From positions 61,178 to 125,177 of the forward strand of contig NZ_DFUE01000039.1 in NCBI RefSeq assembly GCF_002379585.1: a stretch of DNA of 64,000 bases. Direction: 5' to 3'. Of this stretch, positions 1 through 8,310 are shown one piece after another. Position 1 is the first letter of the stretch; the number at the start of each line of letters is the position of its first letter. Made by a program: the position numbers and the translations under genes. A model generated the notes under the pieces. That model was given only the letters and a program-made list of their open reading frames with translations. It ran no database searches and was not told the DNA's origin. Origin of the DNA: Pseudomonas sp. UBA4194 (lineage in GTDB: Bacteria; Pseudomonadota; Gammaproteobacteria; Pseudomonadales; Pseudomonadaceae).

Positions 1-614
1 TCCTGCGCAGCCGTCGCAACGAGCTGGACGCCGGCCGTGACGTGGCGCACTTCGGGCCGCACATCGCCGCGCTGGGGCTCAAGCTCGACGAACTGTTGGA
101 AGGCCCGACCCGTGAGCGCTGGCAGGCGCGTTATCAGGGCTATGTGGAATCGGGTGTGCCGGAGCTGCTGGCACGCATGGTTGCCGGTACCAGCCACTTG
201 TATACCCTGCTGCCGATCATCGAGGCCTCTGACGTGACCGGTCAGAATGCCGCCGAAGTGGCCAAGGCGTTCTTCGCCGTGGGCAGCAAGCTGGACCTGA
301 CCTGGTACCTGCAGCAGATCAGCAGCTTGCCGGTGGAGAACAACTGGCAGGCCCTGGCCCGCGAGGCGTTCCGCGACGATATCGACCTGCAACAACGGGC
401 GATCACCATTTCGGTACTGCAGATGCAGGACGCCCCAGCCGATGTGCAGGAGCGTCTGGACCTGTGGCTGGAGCAGCACGAAGTGATGGTCAAGCGCTGG
501 CGCGCCATGCTCGACGAGATCAAGGCCGCGAGCGGGACCGATTACGCGATGTATGCCGTGGCGAATCGGGAGCTGATGGATCTGGCGTTGAGTGGGACCA
601 GCAACGTCGTTTGA
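1..614 (+). CDS. gdhB: NAD-specific glutamate dehydrogenase, large (~180 kDa) class, 3' end
   Basis: This is the C-terminal ~200 residues of a CDS that is already open at the left edge; the reading frame has its first full codon at position 3. The protein class is about 1,600 residues and oxidatively deaminates glutamate to 2-oxoglutarate with NAD. The visible part is the helical C-terminal region, including HFGPHI, ARMVAGTSHLY and SGTDYAMYAVANRELMDL, which I recognise from the pseudomonad enzyme. The catalytic domain lies outside the window. The stop at 612-614 is followed by repeats and a terminator shared with convergent acnB. The family call rests on remembered similarity of this tail only. 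Confidence 0.85.
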   Translation, partial: LRSRRNELDAGRDVAHFGPHIAALGLKLDELLEGPTRERWQARYQGYVESGVPELLARMVAGTSHLYTLLPIIEASDVTGQNAAEVAKAFFAVGSKLDLTWYLQQISSLPVENNWQALAREAFRDDIDLQQRAITISVLQMQDAPADVQERLDLWLEQHEVMVKRWRAMLDEIKAASGTDYAMYAVANRELMDLALSGTSNVV

Positions 615-644
615 CGGTTAGGGGGCTGGCTTTGTAGCGGCGTT

Positions 645-720
645 GCATGGTCCGCTCTCCCTGAGGGAGAGGGGTCAACAGCTCCCTCTCCCCCAGGGAG
701 AGGGCTGGGGTGAGGGGACC
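645..720. repeat. Palindromic intergenic repeat (CTCTCCCTGAGGGAGAGG type)
   Basis: Two inverted units lie back to back. CTCTCCCTGAGGGAGAGGGG is followed by CTCCCTCTCCCCCAGGGAGAGGG, ending in a GGCTGGGGTGAGGGGA tail. This is an extragenic palindrome common in pseudomonads. A fragment of the same tail, inverted, recurs at 57601-57616. It sits between the convergent gdhB and acnB genes. Confidence 0.75.
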
Positions 721-767
721 ATCCAACCCAAATCCCAGGCCCGTCCCAAATCCCACATTCCCATCCC

Positions 768-790
768 AACCCCAACCCCAACCCCAACCC
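768..790. repeat. Short tandem repeat (AACCCC)3.8
   Basis: Three full AACCCC hexamers and a partial fourth sit in a longer CCCAAAT/CCCAT-rich tract that begins near 735. It lies just before the terminator of the convergent gene pair. No coding role is seen. Confidence 0.8.
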
Positions 791-821
791 AAAAAAAAGC
801 CCGTCATCAGACGGGCTTTCT
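791..821. terminator. Bidirectional rho-independent terminator between gdhB and acnB
   Basis: The 9-bp stem AAAGCCCGT (796-804) / ACGGGCTTT (811-819) has a 6-nt loop. An A8 run at 791-798 becomes a U tract on the minus strand, so it best serves acnB. On the plus strand TTTC follows, so it may also serve gdhB. Confidence 0.85.
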
Positions 822-845
822 TCTGCAACTCATTCAATCAGACCA

Positions 846-3455
846 TCAAGCCTGAACCACCGGAATGTTCGCGCTCGCCGCCGCATCGCGGAACTCGGCG
901 ATCTGGTCGAAGCTCAGGTAGCGGTACACATCGGCAGCCATGCTGTCGATGCTCGCCGCGTACTCCATGTACTCCTCGACAGTCGGCAGTTTGCCCAGAA
1001 TGGACGCCACTGCTGCCAGTTCGGCGGAGGCCAGGAACACGTTGGCGCCGTCGCCCAAGCGGTTCGGGAAGTTACGCGTCGAGGTCGACACCACGGTGGA
1101 GTTCGGCTCTACACGTGCCTGGTTACCCATGCACAGCGAGCACCCCGGCATTTCCATGCGCGCGCCAGCCTTGCCGTAGATGCCGTAGTAGCCTTCCTCG
1201 GTCAGCTGGTGAGCGTCCATCTTGGTCGGCGGCGACAGCCACAGACGAGTTGGCAGCTGACCTTTGACCTTGTCGAGCAACTTGCCGGCAGCGCGGAAGT
1301 GGCCGATATTGGTCATGCAGGAACCGATGAACACTTCGTCGATCTTTTGGCCCTGGACGCTGGACAGCAGACGGGCGTCATCCGGATCGTTCGGCGCGCA
1401 GAGGACGGGCTCCTTGATCTCGGCCAGGTCGATCTCGATGATCTCCGCGTATTCGGCATCGGCGTCGGCCGACAGCAATACCGGGTTGGCGATCCAGGCT
1501 TCCATCGCCTGAGCACGACGTTCCATGGTGCGGGCATCGCCGTAGCCTTCGCTGATCATCCAGCGCAGCAGGGTGACGTTGGACTGCAGGTACTCGATGA
1601 TCGGTTTTTCCGGCAGCTTGATGGTGCAACCGGCAGCGGAACGTTCAGCCGAAGCGTCGGACAGCTCGAACGCTTGCTCGATGGTCAGCTCGTCGAGACC
1701 TTCGATTTCCAGGATGCGACCCGAGAAGGCGTTGATCTTGCCTTTCTTCTCGACGGTCAGCAGGCCTTTCTGGATGCCGTAGTACGGAATCGCATGAACC
1801 AGGTCACGCAGGGTGATGCCAGGGTTCATCTTGCCTTTGAAGCGCACCAGCACCGACTCCGGCATGTCCAGCGGCATGACGCCGGTGGCAGCGGCGAAGG
1901 CGACCAGGCCGGAACCGGCCGGGAACGAGATGCCGATCGGGAAGCGGGTGTGCGAGTCACCACCGGTGCCGACGGTGTCAGGCAGCAGCATGCGGTTCAG
2001 CCAGCTGTGGATGATGCCGTCGCCAGGACGCAGGGACACGCCGCCACGGGTGCGGATGAAATCCGGCAGGGTGTGGTGGGTGGTGACGTCGATCGGCTTT
2101 GGATACGCCGCGGTGTGGCAGAACGACTGCATTACCAGGTCGGCCGAGAAGCCCAGGCAGGCGAGGTCCTTGAGCTCGTCGCGGGTCATCGGACCGGTGG
2201 TGTCCTGGGAACCGACGGTGGTCATCTTCGGTTCGCAGTAGGTGCCGGGGCGTACGCCTTTGCCCTCTGGCAGACCGCAGGCCTTGCCAACCATCTTCTG
2301 CGCCAGGGTGTAGCCCTTGCCGGTGTCGACAGGTGCTTCAGGCAGCTTGAACAGGTCGGTTGGGCCCAGGCCCAGCTCGGCGCGAGCCTTGTCGGTCAAG
2401 CCGCGGCCGACGATCAGCGGGATACGGCCGCCAGCGCGGACTTCGTCCAGCAGAACCGGGGTTTTCAGCTCGAACGTCGTGATCACTTCGTCGCTGTCGT
2501 GTTTGCACACCTTGCCCTGGTGGACATACAGGTCGATCACGTCGCCCATGTTGATGTTCGACACGTCGAATTCGATCGGCAGGGCGCCGGCGTCTTCCAT
2601 GGTGTTGTAGAAGATCGGAGCGATCTTGCTGCCGAAGCAGAAGCCACCGGCGCGCTTGTTCGGCACGTAGGGGATGTCGGTACCGAAGAACCACAGCACC
2701 GAGTTGGTCGCCGATTTACGCGACGAACCGGTACCTACCACGTCACCGACGTAGGCTACCGGGAAGCCGTCGCCGTACATCTGGGCGATCTGCTTCATCG
2801 GGCCGATGGAGCCTTGCACGTCAGGCACGATGCCATCGCGGGCCATTTTCAGCATGGCCAGGGCGTGCAGCGGGATGTCCGGGCGCGACCAGGCGTCGGG
2901 TGCAGGGGACAGGTCGTCGGTATTGGTTTCGCCGGTGACCTTGAACACGCGCAGGCTGATCTTTTCGGCCAGGGTCGGACGCTTCTTGAACCACTCGCCA
3001 TCGGCCCAGGATTGCAGCACGGCCTGAGCGTGGGCGTTGCCAGCCTTGGCTTTCTCGGCGACATCGTGGAAGGCGTCGAACATCAGCAGGGTGAATTTCA
3101 GCTGTTCGGCAGCGACCGGGGCCAGGGTGGCGTCATCCAGCAGCTCCACCATGGTGGCGATGTTGTAGCCGCCCTGCATGGTGCCCAGCAGCTCTACGGC
3201 GCGCTTCCTGTCGATCAGCGGGGAAGTGGCTTCGCCCTTGGCCAGGGCGGACAGGAAACCGGCCTTGACGTAGGCAGCTTCGTCAACGCCTGGCGGCACG
3301 CGGTTGGTGATCAGGTCGACCAGGAAGGCTTCTTCGCCGGCGGGAGGATTCTTCAGCAGCTCGACCAGGCCTGCGGTTTGTTCGGCGTTAAGCGGCTGGG
3401 GCACGATACCCTGGGCGGCACGCTCTTCGATGTGTTTGCGATAGGCTTCAAGCAC
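846..3455 (-). CDS. acnB: Bifunctional aconitate hydratase 2 / 2-methylisocitrate dehydratase AcnB
   Basis: AcnB interconverts citrate and isocitrate in the TCA cycle with a [4Fe-4S] cluster; in other bacteria its apo form also binds mRNA. The protein aligns end to end with E. coli AcnB from memory: HEAT-like N-terminus, swivel region (TGETNTDDLSPAPDAWSRPD), and catalytic domains with GGDSHTRFPIG, GSCMTNIGH and GCSLCMGNQAR supplying the three cluster cysteines near residues 710-775. An upstream in-frame ATG at 3470 exists, but I prefer the GTG at 3455. It has an AGGG Shine-Dalgarno 8 nt upstream and gives the usual VLEAYRKH start and 869 residues. The gene is monocistronic, converging on gdhB. 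Confidence 0.97.
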   Translation of the reverse strand: MLEAYRKHIEERAAQGIVPQPLNAEQTAGLVELLKNPPAGEEAFLVDLITNRVPPGVDEAAYVKAGFLSALAKGEATSPLIDRKRAVELLGTMQGGYNIATMVELLDDATLAPVAAEQLKFTLLMFDAFHDVAEKAKAGNAHAQAVLQSWADGEWFKKRPTLAEKISLRVFKVTGETNTDDLSPAPDAWSRPDIPLHALAMLKMARDGIVPDVQGSIGPMKQIAQMYGDGFPVAYVGDVVGTGSSRKSATNSVLWFFGTDIPYVPNKRAGGFCFGSKIAPIFYNTMEDAGALPIEFDVSNINMGDVIDLYVHQGKVCKHDSDEVITTFELKTPVLLDEVRAGGRIPLIVGRGLTDKARAELGLGPTDLFKLPEAPVDTGKGYTLAQKMVGKACGLPEGKGVRPGTYCEPKMTTVGSQDTTGPMTRDELKDLACLGFSADLVMQSFCHTAAYPKPIDVTTHHTLPDFIRTRGGVSLRPGDGIIHSWLNRMLLPDTVGTGGDSHTRFPIGISFPAGSGLVAFAAATGVMPLDMPESVLVRFKGKMNPGITLRDLVHAIPYYGIQKGLLTVEKKGKINAFSGRILEIEGLDELTIEQAFELSDASAERSAAGCTIKLPEKPIIEYLQSNVTLLRWMISEGYGDARTMERRAQAMEAWIANPVLLSADADAEYAEIIEIDLAEIKEPVLCAPNDPDDARLLSSVQGQKIDEVFIGSCMTNIGHFRAAGKLLDKVKGQLPTRLWLSPPTKMDAHQLTEEGYYGIYGKAGARMEMPGCSLCMGNQARVEPNSTVVSTSTRNFPNRLGDGANVFLASAELAAVASILGKLPTVEEYMEYAASIDSMAADVYRYLSFDQIAEFRDAAASANIPVVQA

Positions 3456-3839
3456 AGTTATTACCCTCATCAGTGGTCCCGGAAGGGACGCTCATCCAGA
3501 GAATTCCAGCATCCATGCGCTGCGCGGTCTTTTGGGCCGTTTAGCCAGGATTGCGGGCATTCCTTACAGAAGCTGCTTTCAAAGTTTTACGCCTGTAGAA
3601 GGGAAGGCTGATGAGGGCTGGCACCGGCGACACCGGTGCCAACACCCTTCTACTGGATCAACTGTGCTCGTGACGCTTTGAAAACAGCTTCCAACGGACA
3701 TTGGCGCCTAAAAAGGCTGCATGATTCTACGGTAATTTCAGCAGAAAGGTAAGTTAACCCCCACGACTTCTGGGGTGACCCTTGTTAGACAAAGGGCTAA
3801 CATGCCGGTCTGTTCCACCGCGCAGCGTTCTGATTCGCC
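3456..3839. other. Intergenic region between acnB and the DUF1289 gene
   Basis: About 380 bp separate the divergent starts. The region should hold both promoters, but I cannot place a convincing -35/-10 pair. Two small dyads lie near the DUF1289 side: ACCCC..GGGGT around 3758-3776, and TGTTAG-N8-CTAACA at 3783-3802. The rest shows no ORF or repeat that I can support. Confidence 0.5.
3783..3802. promoter_or_regulatory. Inverted repeat TGTTAG-N8-CTAACA, possible operator
   Basis: This perfect 6-bp dyad with an 8-bp spacer lies 38 bp upstream of the DUF1289 start codon. The geometry fits a dimeric regulator site, but no regulator can be named. Confidence 0.35.
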
Positions 3840-4319
3840 ATGTCCAACCAATCCATCAAGACCCCTTGCGTCGGCCTCTGCTCCACCGTCTACGGTGATC
3901 TGGTGTGCCGCGGCTGCAAGCGCTATCACCATGAAGTCATTCACTGGAACGGCTACGACGAAGCGCAGAAACGCGCCGTGTGGATCCGTCTGGAGCAACT
4001 GCTGGTGCAGGTGATGGTGGCCAAGCTGGAAGTGTTCGATCCCCAGAGGCTGCGCCTGCAGCTTGAACAACGCAAGATACGTTTTGTCCCGCACCAGTCC
4101 GAATACTGCTGGGCCTACCAGTTGATCGCCCGCGGCGCGCGGGTCATCAACAACCTGGAGGCCTACGGCATGGTCTTGCTGCCCGAATTTCGCGACTGGC
4201 AGCTGCCCGAGTTGCGCGATGCCATCGATCGGGAATTCTTCATCCTGTCCGAGGCGCACTATCAACGCTATATCGCCCCGGCGTTCGTGCGTGACCTGAC
4301 CGAACAGCGCATTATCTGA
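3840..4319 (+). CDS. DUF1289 domain-containing protein
   Basis: This 159-residue cytosolic protein has a short N-terminal cysteine motif: Cys10-x3-Cys14 and Cys23-x2-Cys26, in TPCVGLC..CRGCKR. That motif is the hallmark of the DUF1289 family, presumed to bind metal or an Fe-S cluster. After about residue 45 comes a longer helical C-terminal region (EYCWAYQLIARGARVINN) with no domain that I recognise. The function is unknown. No strong ribosome binding site precedes the ATG. It lies between acnB (divergent) and pdxB (same strand, REP pair between). Confidence 0.85.
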   Translation: MSNQSIKTPCVGLCSTVYGDLVCRGCKRYHHEVIHWNGYDEAQKRAVWIRLEQLLVQVMVAKLEVFDPQRLRLQLEQRKIRFVPHQSEYCWAYQLIARGARVINNLEAYGMVLLPEFRDWQLPELRDAIDREFFILSEAHYQRYIAPAFVRDLTEQRII

Positions 4320-4330
4320 ATCCGCGCGGC

Positions 4331-4420
4331 GGCCATCGCGGGTAGAACCCGCTCTCACAGCTGTTCTGTGCAGTTCGGCCAACCCCTGTGGAAGCGGGCA
4401 CTGTCCGCGAAGAGGCCCGC
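4331..4420. repeat. REP-like inverted pair upstream of pdxB
   Basis: A left unit CCATCGCGGGTAGAACCCGCTCTCAC (4333-4358) and a right unit GTGGAAGCGGGCACTGTCCGCGAAGAGG (4388-4415) face each other. This is the usual BIME-like arrangement of pseudomonad REP palindromes. An apparent N-terminal extension of pdxB reads through this repeat and is not real coding sequence. Confidence 0.75.
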
Positions 4421-4450
4421 CCATCCACCGTACATTTCCGGAACCTTCCC

Positions 4451-5593
4451 ATGCTCATAGTCGCCGACGAAAACATCCCCCTGCTCGACGCCTTCTTCGA
4501 AGGTTTCGGCGAAATCCGCCGATTCCCCGGCCGTTCCATCGATCGCCAGGCCATTGCCGGGGCCGACGTGCTGCTGGTGCGCTCGGTGACCAAGGTCGAC
4601 CGAACGTTGCTGGAAGGCAGCAGCGTGCGCTTCGTCGGCACCTGCACCATCGGCACCGATCACCTCGACCTGCCGTACTTCGCCGAAACCGGCATCCAAT
4701 GGTCTGCGGCACCGGGCTGCAACGCCCGCGGCGTGGTCGACTACGTGTTGGGCAGCCTGCTCACTCTGGCCGAGATCGAGGGCGTCGAGCTGAGTCAGCG
4801 GCGTTACGGCGTGGTCGGGGCAGGGCAGGTAGGCGGCCGGCTGATTGCCGTGCTGCGTGGCCTGGGCTGGGATGTGCGGGTGTGCGATCCGGTGCGCCAG
4901 GCCGAAGAAGGCGGTGATTACGTCAGCCTCGAGGAGATCGTGGCGGACTGCGACGTGATCAGTCTGCATACGCCGCTGACCCATGGGGGCGAGCATCCCA
5001 CCTGGCACCTGTTCGACGCCCGGCGTCTACAGGCCTTGCAGCCTGGCACCTGGCTGATCAATGCCGCCCGTGGCCCGGTAATCGACAACGCTGCGCTGCG
5101 CGAGACCTTGCTGGATCGCGACGACCTGCAAGCGGTACTGGACGTTTGGGAAGCCGAACCTCAGGTGGACCTGGGGCTGGCCGAGTTCTGCGTGATCGGC
5201 ACCCCGCACATTGCCGGCTACAGCCTGGATGGGCGGCGTCGCGGTACGGCGCAGATCTATCAAGCGTTCTGCCAGTTTCTCGGCCAGCCTGCGCGCGTTC
5301 ATCTGGATGAGTTGCTGCCCAAGCCCTGGCTTGGGGAAGTCACCCTCAGCGCCGACACCGATCCGGCGTGGGCCTTGGCCATGCTGTGCCGCGGCGTCTA
5401 CGACCCACGCCGCGACGACGCCGATTTTCGTCGCAGCCTGAGTGAGGACGTAGGGGAGCAACGCGCGGCATTCGATCAGTTGCGCAAACATTACCCGCCG
5501 CGCCGAGAAATCGAGGGGTTGCGGGTGCGGGTGGAGGGGGATTCGCAGGCCTTGCGGCAGCTGGTGACAGCCTTGGGGGGAGTGTTGGTTTAA
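4451..5593 (+). CDS. pdxB: 4-phosphoerythronate dehydrogenase PdxB
   Basis: PdxB oxidises 4-phospho-D-erythronate to 2-oxo-3-hydroxy-4-phosphobutanoate in de novo pyridoxal phosphate synthesis. It belongs to the D-2-hydroxyacid dehydrogenase family. The 380 residues show the start MLIVADENIPLLDAFF, the nucleotide-binding GVVGAGQVGGR near residue 120, HTPLTHGG, NAARGPVIDNAAL, a catalytic His in GTPHIAGYSLDG, and the PdxB-specific C-terminal dimerisation domain (about 285-380). The frame is open upstream to 4388, but that stretch is REP sequence. The ATG at 4451 matches the family start and length. Confidence 0.97.
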   Translation: MLIVADENIPLLDAFFEGFGEIRRFPGRSIDRQAIAGADVLLVRSVTKVDRTLLEGSSVRFVGTCTIGTDHLDLPYFAETGIQWSAAPGCNARGVVDYVLGSLLTLAEIEGVELSQRRYGVVGAGQVGGRLIAVLRGLGWDVRVCDPVRQAEEGGDYVSLEEIVADCDVISLHTPLTHGGEHPTWHLFDARRLQALQPGTWLINAARGPVIDNAALRETLLDRDDLQAVLDVWEAEPQVDLGLAEFCVIGTPHIAGYSLDGRRRGTAQIYQAFCQFLGQPARVHLDELLPKPWLGEVTLSADTDPAWALAMLCRGVYDPRRDDADFRRSLSEDVGEQRAAFDQLRKHYPPRREIEGLRVRVEGDSQALRQLVTALGGVLV

Positions 5594-5596
5594 GAA

Positions 5597-5633
5597 AGAG
5601 GGCGCCCTACGCGGTATGTCTTTCGCGCCCTCT
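5597..5633 (+). terminator. Possible terminator hairpin after pdxB
   Basis: The 9-bp stem AGAGGGCGC (5597-5605) / GCGCCCTCT (5625-5633) has a long 19-nt loop. It lies 4 bp after the pdxB stop. A weak A-rich stretch follows rather than a T run, so the assignment is tentative. Confidence 0.5.
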
Positions 5634-5638
5634 GCCCT

Positions 5639-5669
5639 AAAAAACAAAACCCGACCAAACGGCCGGGTT
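5639..5669 (-). terminator. Rho-independent terminator of the 59-residue protein gene
   Basis: AACCCG (5648-5653) pairs with CGGGTT (5664-5669), with an inner CC/GG extension. On the minus strand it is followed by GTTTTGTTTTTT. It sits 20 bp downstream of the minus-strand gene ending at 5689. Confidence 0.75.
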
Positions 5670-5688
5670 CAAGAATTCATCACGTCGA

Positions 5689-5868
5689 TCACGCTTTATT
5701 GGAAGGTTCGACCAGACGTTTTTCCAGCTCGCGACAGGCATCCTGCACCATGTCCTCGGTGATCGGCACTTCGCGCCCTTGAGCGTCGATGATCGACCCG
5801 CCTACTGGCTCCTGCGGATGTACCCGCACGACTTCAATGCTGTTCTGCGATGTGTTCTGCAAGCCCAT
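5689..5868 (-). CDS. Small conserved PA1571-family-like protein
   Basis: This is a 59-residue acidic, soluble protein of unknown function. The motif GGSIIDAQGREVPITEDMVQDACREL resembles the small PA1571-type proteins of pseudomonads, from memory. An in-frame ATG ten codons upstream exists, but the ATG at 5868 has an AGGAGAGAGG ribosome site immediately upstream and is preferred. No signal peptide, membrane segment or cysteine pair is seen. Its own terminator follows. It is divergent from the ABC exporter gene. Confidence 0.7.
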   Translation of the reverse strand: MGLQNTSQNSIEVVRVHPQEPVGGSIIDAQGREVPITEDMVQDACRELEKRLVEPSNKA

Positions 5869-6123
5869 GGCCTCTCTCCTCGTCAGGTGGGTGCTCAATA
5901 TGAACCCGTCGGATGAAAGCGCCGTTACAGCCCGGCGTTCATCAAGTGGCAGCCCTACTTCAGCAGAAAGCGGCTGCCGCGGCCAGCGATGTATTAGACC
6001 AAAACGGCCTAAACCACTGCCGACGGCCTCTATTGAGCTGACTTTGCCACTTTCATGGAGTTCCCCTACAAGCAGCCATCCGTCTGGGTGTACGCTTGCA
6101 GGTCAATTCGAAACGGACGGCAC

Positions 6124-7884
6124 ATGATCCAGATCCTTTCTTCCCGCCAGCGCCGTGCGGCGCGTCTGGCATGGCGCTTCGTGCGACCCTACCGATGGCA
6201 GGCCCTGGGCGCACTGTTGGCGCTGATCGTGACCGCGGGTATTACCTTGTCCATGGGCCAGGGCATTCGCCTGCTGGTGGACCAAGGCTTCATGACTCAG
6301 TCCAGCGAACTGCTCAACCGCTCGATCGCCGGTTTCATGATGTTGATCGTCGGCCTGGCGCTGGGCACCTTTGCCCGCTTCTATCTGGTGTCCTGGATTG
6401 GCGAGCGCTGCGTGGCGGACATTCGCCGGCAGGTCTTCGATCACCTGGTGTACCTGCACCCCGGCTTCTACGAGAACAACCGCAGTTCCGAGATCCAGTC
6501 GCGGTTGACCACCGACACTACCCTGCTGCAATCGGTGATCGGCTCGTCCCTGTCGTTGTTTCTGCGCAACGCCTTGATGGTCATCGGTGGTGTAGTGCTC
6601 TTGTTCATCACCAATCCCAAGCTCACCAGCATCGTGGTGGTGGCCCTACCCTTGGTGCTGGCGCCGATCCTGATGTTCGGCCGTCGTGTGCGCAGCCTGT
6701 CGCGGCAAAGTCAGGACCGCATCGCCGATGTTGGCAGCTATGTGGCCGAGACACTGACCCAGATCAAGACCGTCCAGGCCTACAACCATCAGGCCGAAGA
6801 CCGACGCCGCTTTGCGCAGACCGTGGAGCAGGCGTTCGATACCGCGCGCCAGCGCATCCTGCAGCGGGCCTGGCTGATCACGCTGGTGATCGTGCTGGTG
6901 CTGGGCGCGGTGGCCGTGATGCTCTGGGTCGGCGGCATGGATGTGATCGCCGGGCGCATTTCGGCGGGGGAGTTGGCGGCTTTCGTGTTTTACAGCCTTA
7001 TCGTCGGCAGCGCGTTCGGCACGCTGAGCGAGGTCATGGGCGAACTCCAGCGTGCCGCCGGCGCGGCCGAGCGGATCGCCGAACTGCTGCAGGCACGCAG
7101 CGAAATCCAGGCACCCTGCGAAGGGTTGCAACGTTTGCCGGCCAGGGCAAGCGGGGCGTTGGCGCTCGATGATGTCGTGTTCGCCTACCCCTCACGGCTC
7201 GACCAGCCCGCCATCAAAGGGCTGAGTTTGCACGTATCGCCCGGTGAAACCCTGGCCTTGGTGGGGCCTTCCGGGGCCGGCAAGTCAACGATCTTCGACT
7301 TGCTGCTGCGTTTCTACGACCCCCAGCAGGGCCGCGTGTCGATTGAAGGCATCGAGTTGACCCAGCTCGATCCACTGGATCTGCGCCGCCACTTCGCTAT
7401 GGTCTCGCAAACCCCAGCGCTGTTCTATGGCTCGGTGGAGGACAACATCCGCTATGGCAAGGCCAATGCCACTGCCGCGCAGATCGAGGCGGCGGCGCGC
7501 ATTGCCCACGCCCATGAGTTCATTCTGCAACTGCCACAGGGTTATCAGACGCATCTGGGCGATGCCGGTTTGGGGTTGTCCGGCGGCCAGCGGCAACGCC
7601 TGGCCATCGCCAGGGCGTTGCTGGTGGATGCGCCCATCCTGCTGTTGGATGAGGCGACCAGCGCGCTGGACGCGCAAAGCGAGCATCTGATCCAGCAGGC
7701 GCTGCCGACACTGATGCAGGGCCGTACGACCCTGGTGATTGCCCACCGCCTGGCCACGGTGCAGAACGCCGATCGCATTGCGGTGATAGAGGAGGGGAGG
7801 TTGATTGCACTGGGGACCCACCGGGAACTGATCGCCGGGAATCCCCTGTATGCCCGACTGGCGCAGTTGCAGTTCGGGCTCTAG
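6124..7884 (+). CDS. ABC exporter, fused membrane and ATPase domains (MsbA/LmrA-like half transporter)
   Basis: This 586-residue inner-membrane protein probably works as a homodimer. Six transmembrane helices occupy about residues 20-310 (ABC type I exporter fold). The ATPase domain follows: Walker A GPSGAGKST near 382, Q-loop, signature LSGGQRQRLAIARAL near 483, Walker B ILLLDEATSALD near 505, and the H-loop in IAHRLAT. The substrate cannot be told from sequence; lipid or drug export are both possible. The start at 6124 (MIQILSSRQRR) is preferred over 6055, whose extra 23 residues look non-coding. It is not linked to any partner subunit. Confidence 0.9.
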   Translation: MIQILSSRQRRAARLAWRFVRPYRWQALGALLALIVTAGITLSMGQGIRLLVDQGFMTQSSELLNRSIAGFMMLIVGLALGTFARFYLVSWIGERCVADIRRQVFDHLVYLHPGFYENNRSSEIQSRLTTDTTLLQSVIGSSLSLFLRNALMVIGGVVLLFITNPKLTSIVVVALPLVLAPILMFGRRVRSLSRQSQDRIADVGSYVAETLTQIKTVQAYNHQAEDRRRFAQTVEQAFDTARQRILQRAWLITLVIVLVLGAVAVMLWVGGMDVIAGRISAGELAAFVFYSLIVGSAFGTLSEVMGELQRAAGAAERIAELLQARSEIQAPCEGLQRLPARASGALALDDVVFAYPSRLDQPAIKGLSLHVSPGETLALVGPSGAGKSTIFDLLLRFYDPQQGRVSIEGIELTQLDPLDLRRHFAMVSQTPALFYGSVEDNIRYGKANATAAQIEAAARIAHAHEFILQLPQGYQTHLGDAGLGLSGGQRQRLAIARALLVDAPILLLDEATSALDAQSEHLIQQALPTLMQGRTTLVIAHRLATVQNADRIAVIEEGRLIALGTHRELIAGNPLYARLAQLQFGL

Positions 7885-7965
7885 CGGCCTATTGGCGGCG
7901 ACCGCGGCCCCTTATCTGCAGGGGTGGCGTGAAACCGCGAACAGGGCAGACCTGCTAACTGCGAA

Positions 7966-8247
7966 TCAGCGGTACTCGCACAGGTACGCGGTTTCCACCG
8001 ACACTTTCAGCTGAAATTTGCTGTTGGCCGGCACGTTGAACTGGCTGCCGGTGGCAAAGGTTTCCCACTCGCCGCTGTCAGGCAGCTTGACCACCAACTC
8101 ACCCGACACCACGTGCATGATTTCGCGCTGGGCCGTGCCGAATTCGTACTCGCCGGGGGCCATCACGCCGATAGTGGCCGGGCCGTCTGCCTGGCTGAAA
8201 GCGATAGACTTGACGGTGCCATCGAAATATTCGTTGACCTTGAACAT
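7966..8247 (-). CDS. ppnP: Pyrimidine/purine nucleoside phosphorylase PpnP (DUF1255 cupin)
   Basis: This 93-residue single-domain cupin matches E. coli PpnP (YaiE) in length and pattern: NEYFDGTVKSI at the start, GVMAPGEYEF, MHVVSGEL, GSQFNVPANSKFQLKV and the terminal YLCEYR. The family splits several nucleosides by phosphorolysis. The frame is open 20 codons upstream, but the ATG at 8247 is preceded by GAGGAA and gives the conserved MFKVNEYF start. It converges on the ABC exporter and follows the exonuclease gene on the same strand. Confidence 0.93.
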   Translation of the reverse strand: MFKVNEYFDGTVKSIAFSQADGPATIGVMAPGEYEFGTAQREIMHVVSGELVVKLPDSGEWETFATGSQFNVPANSKFQLKVSVETAYLCEYR

Positions 8248-8310
8248 GGGCAGTTCCTCGCGCAGTGGTTGAAAAAAGGCTGGCCAGTATGCCCAAGCCT
8301 CTGCCACGCG

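Noticed and set aside
643..855. Small ORFs across the gdhB-acnB spacer
   Set aside because: They translate palindromic and AACCCC repeats (PTPTPTP tracts) and a terminator, so not genuine genes.
1209..3611. 800-residue plus-strand ORF
   Set aside because: Exact antisense of acnB; composition (His/Val/Gln/Gly-rich) is that of a GC-codon shadow, with no family motifs.
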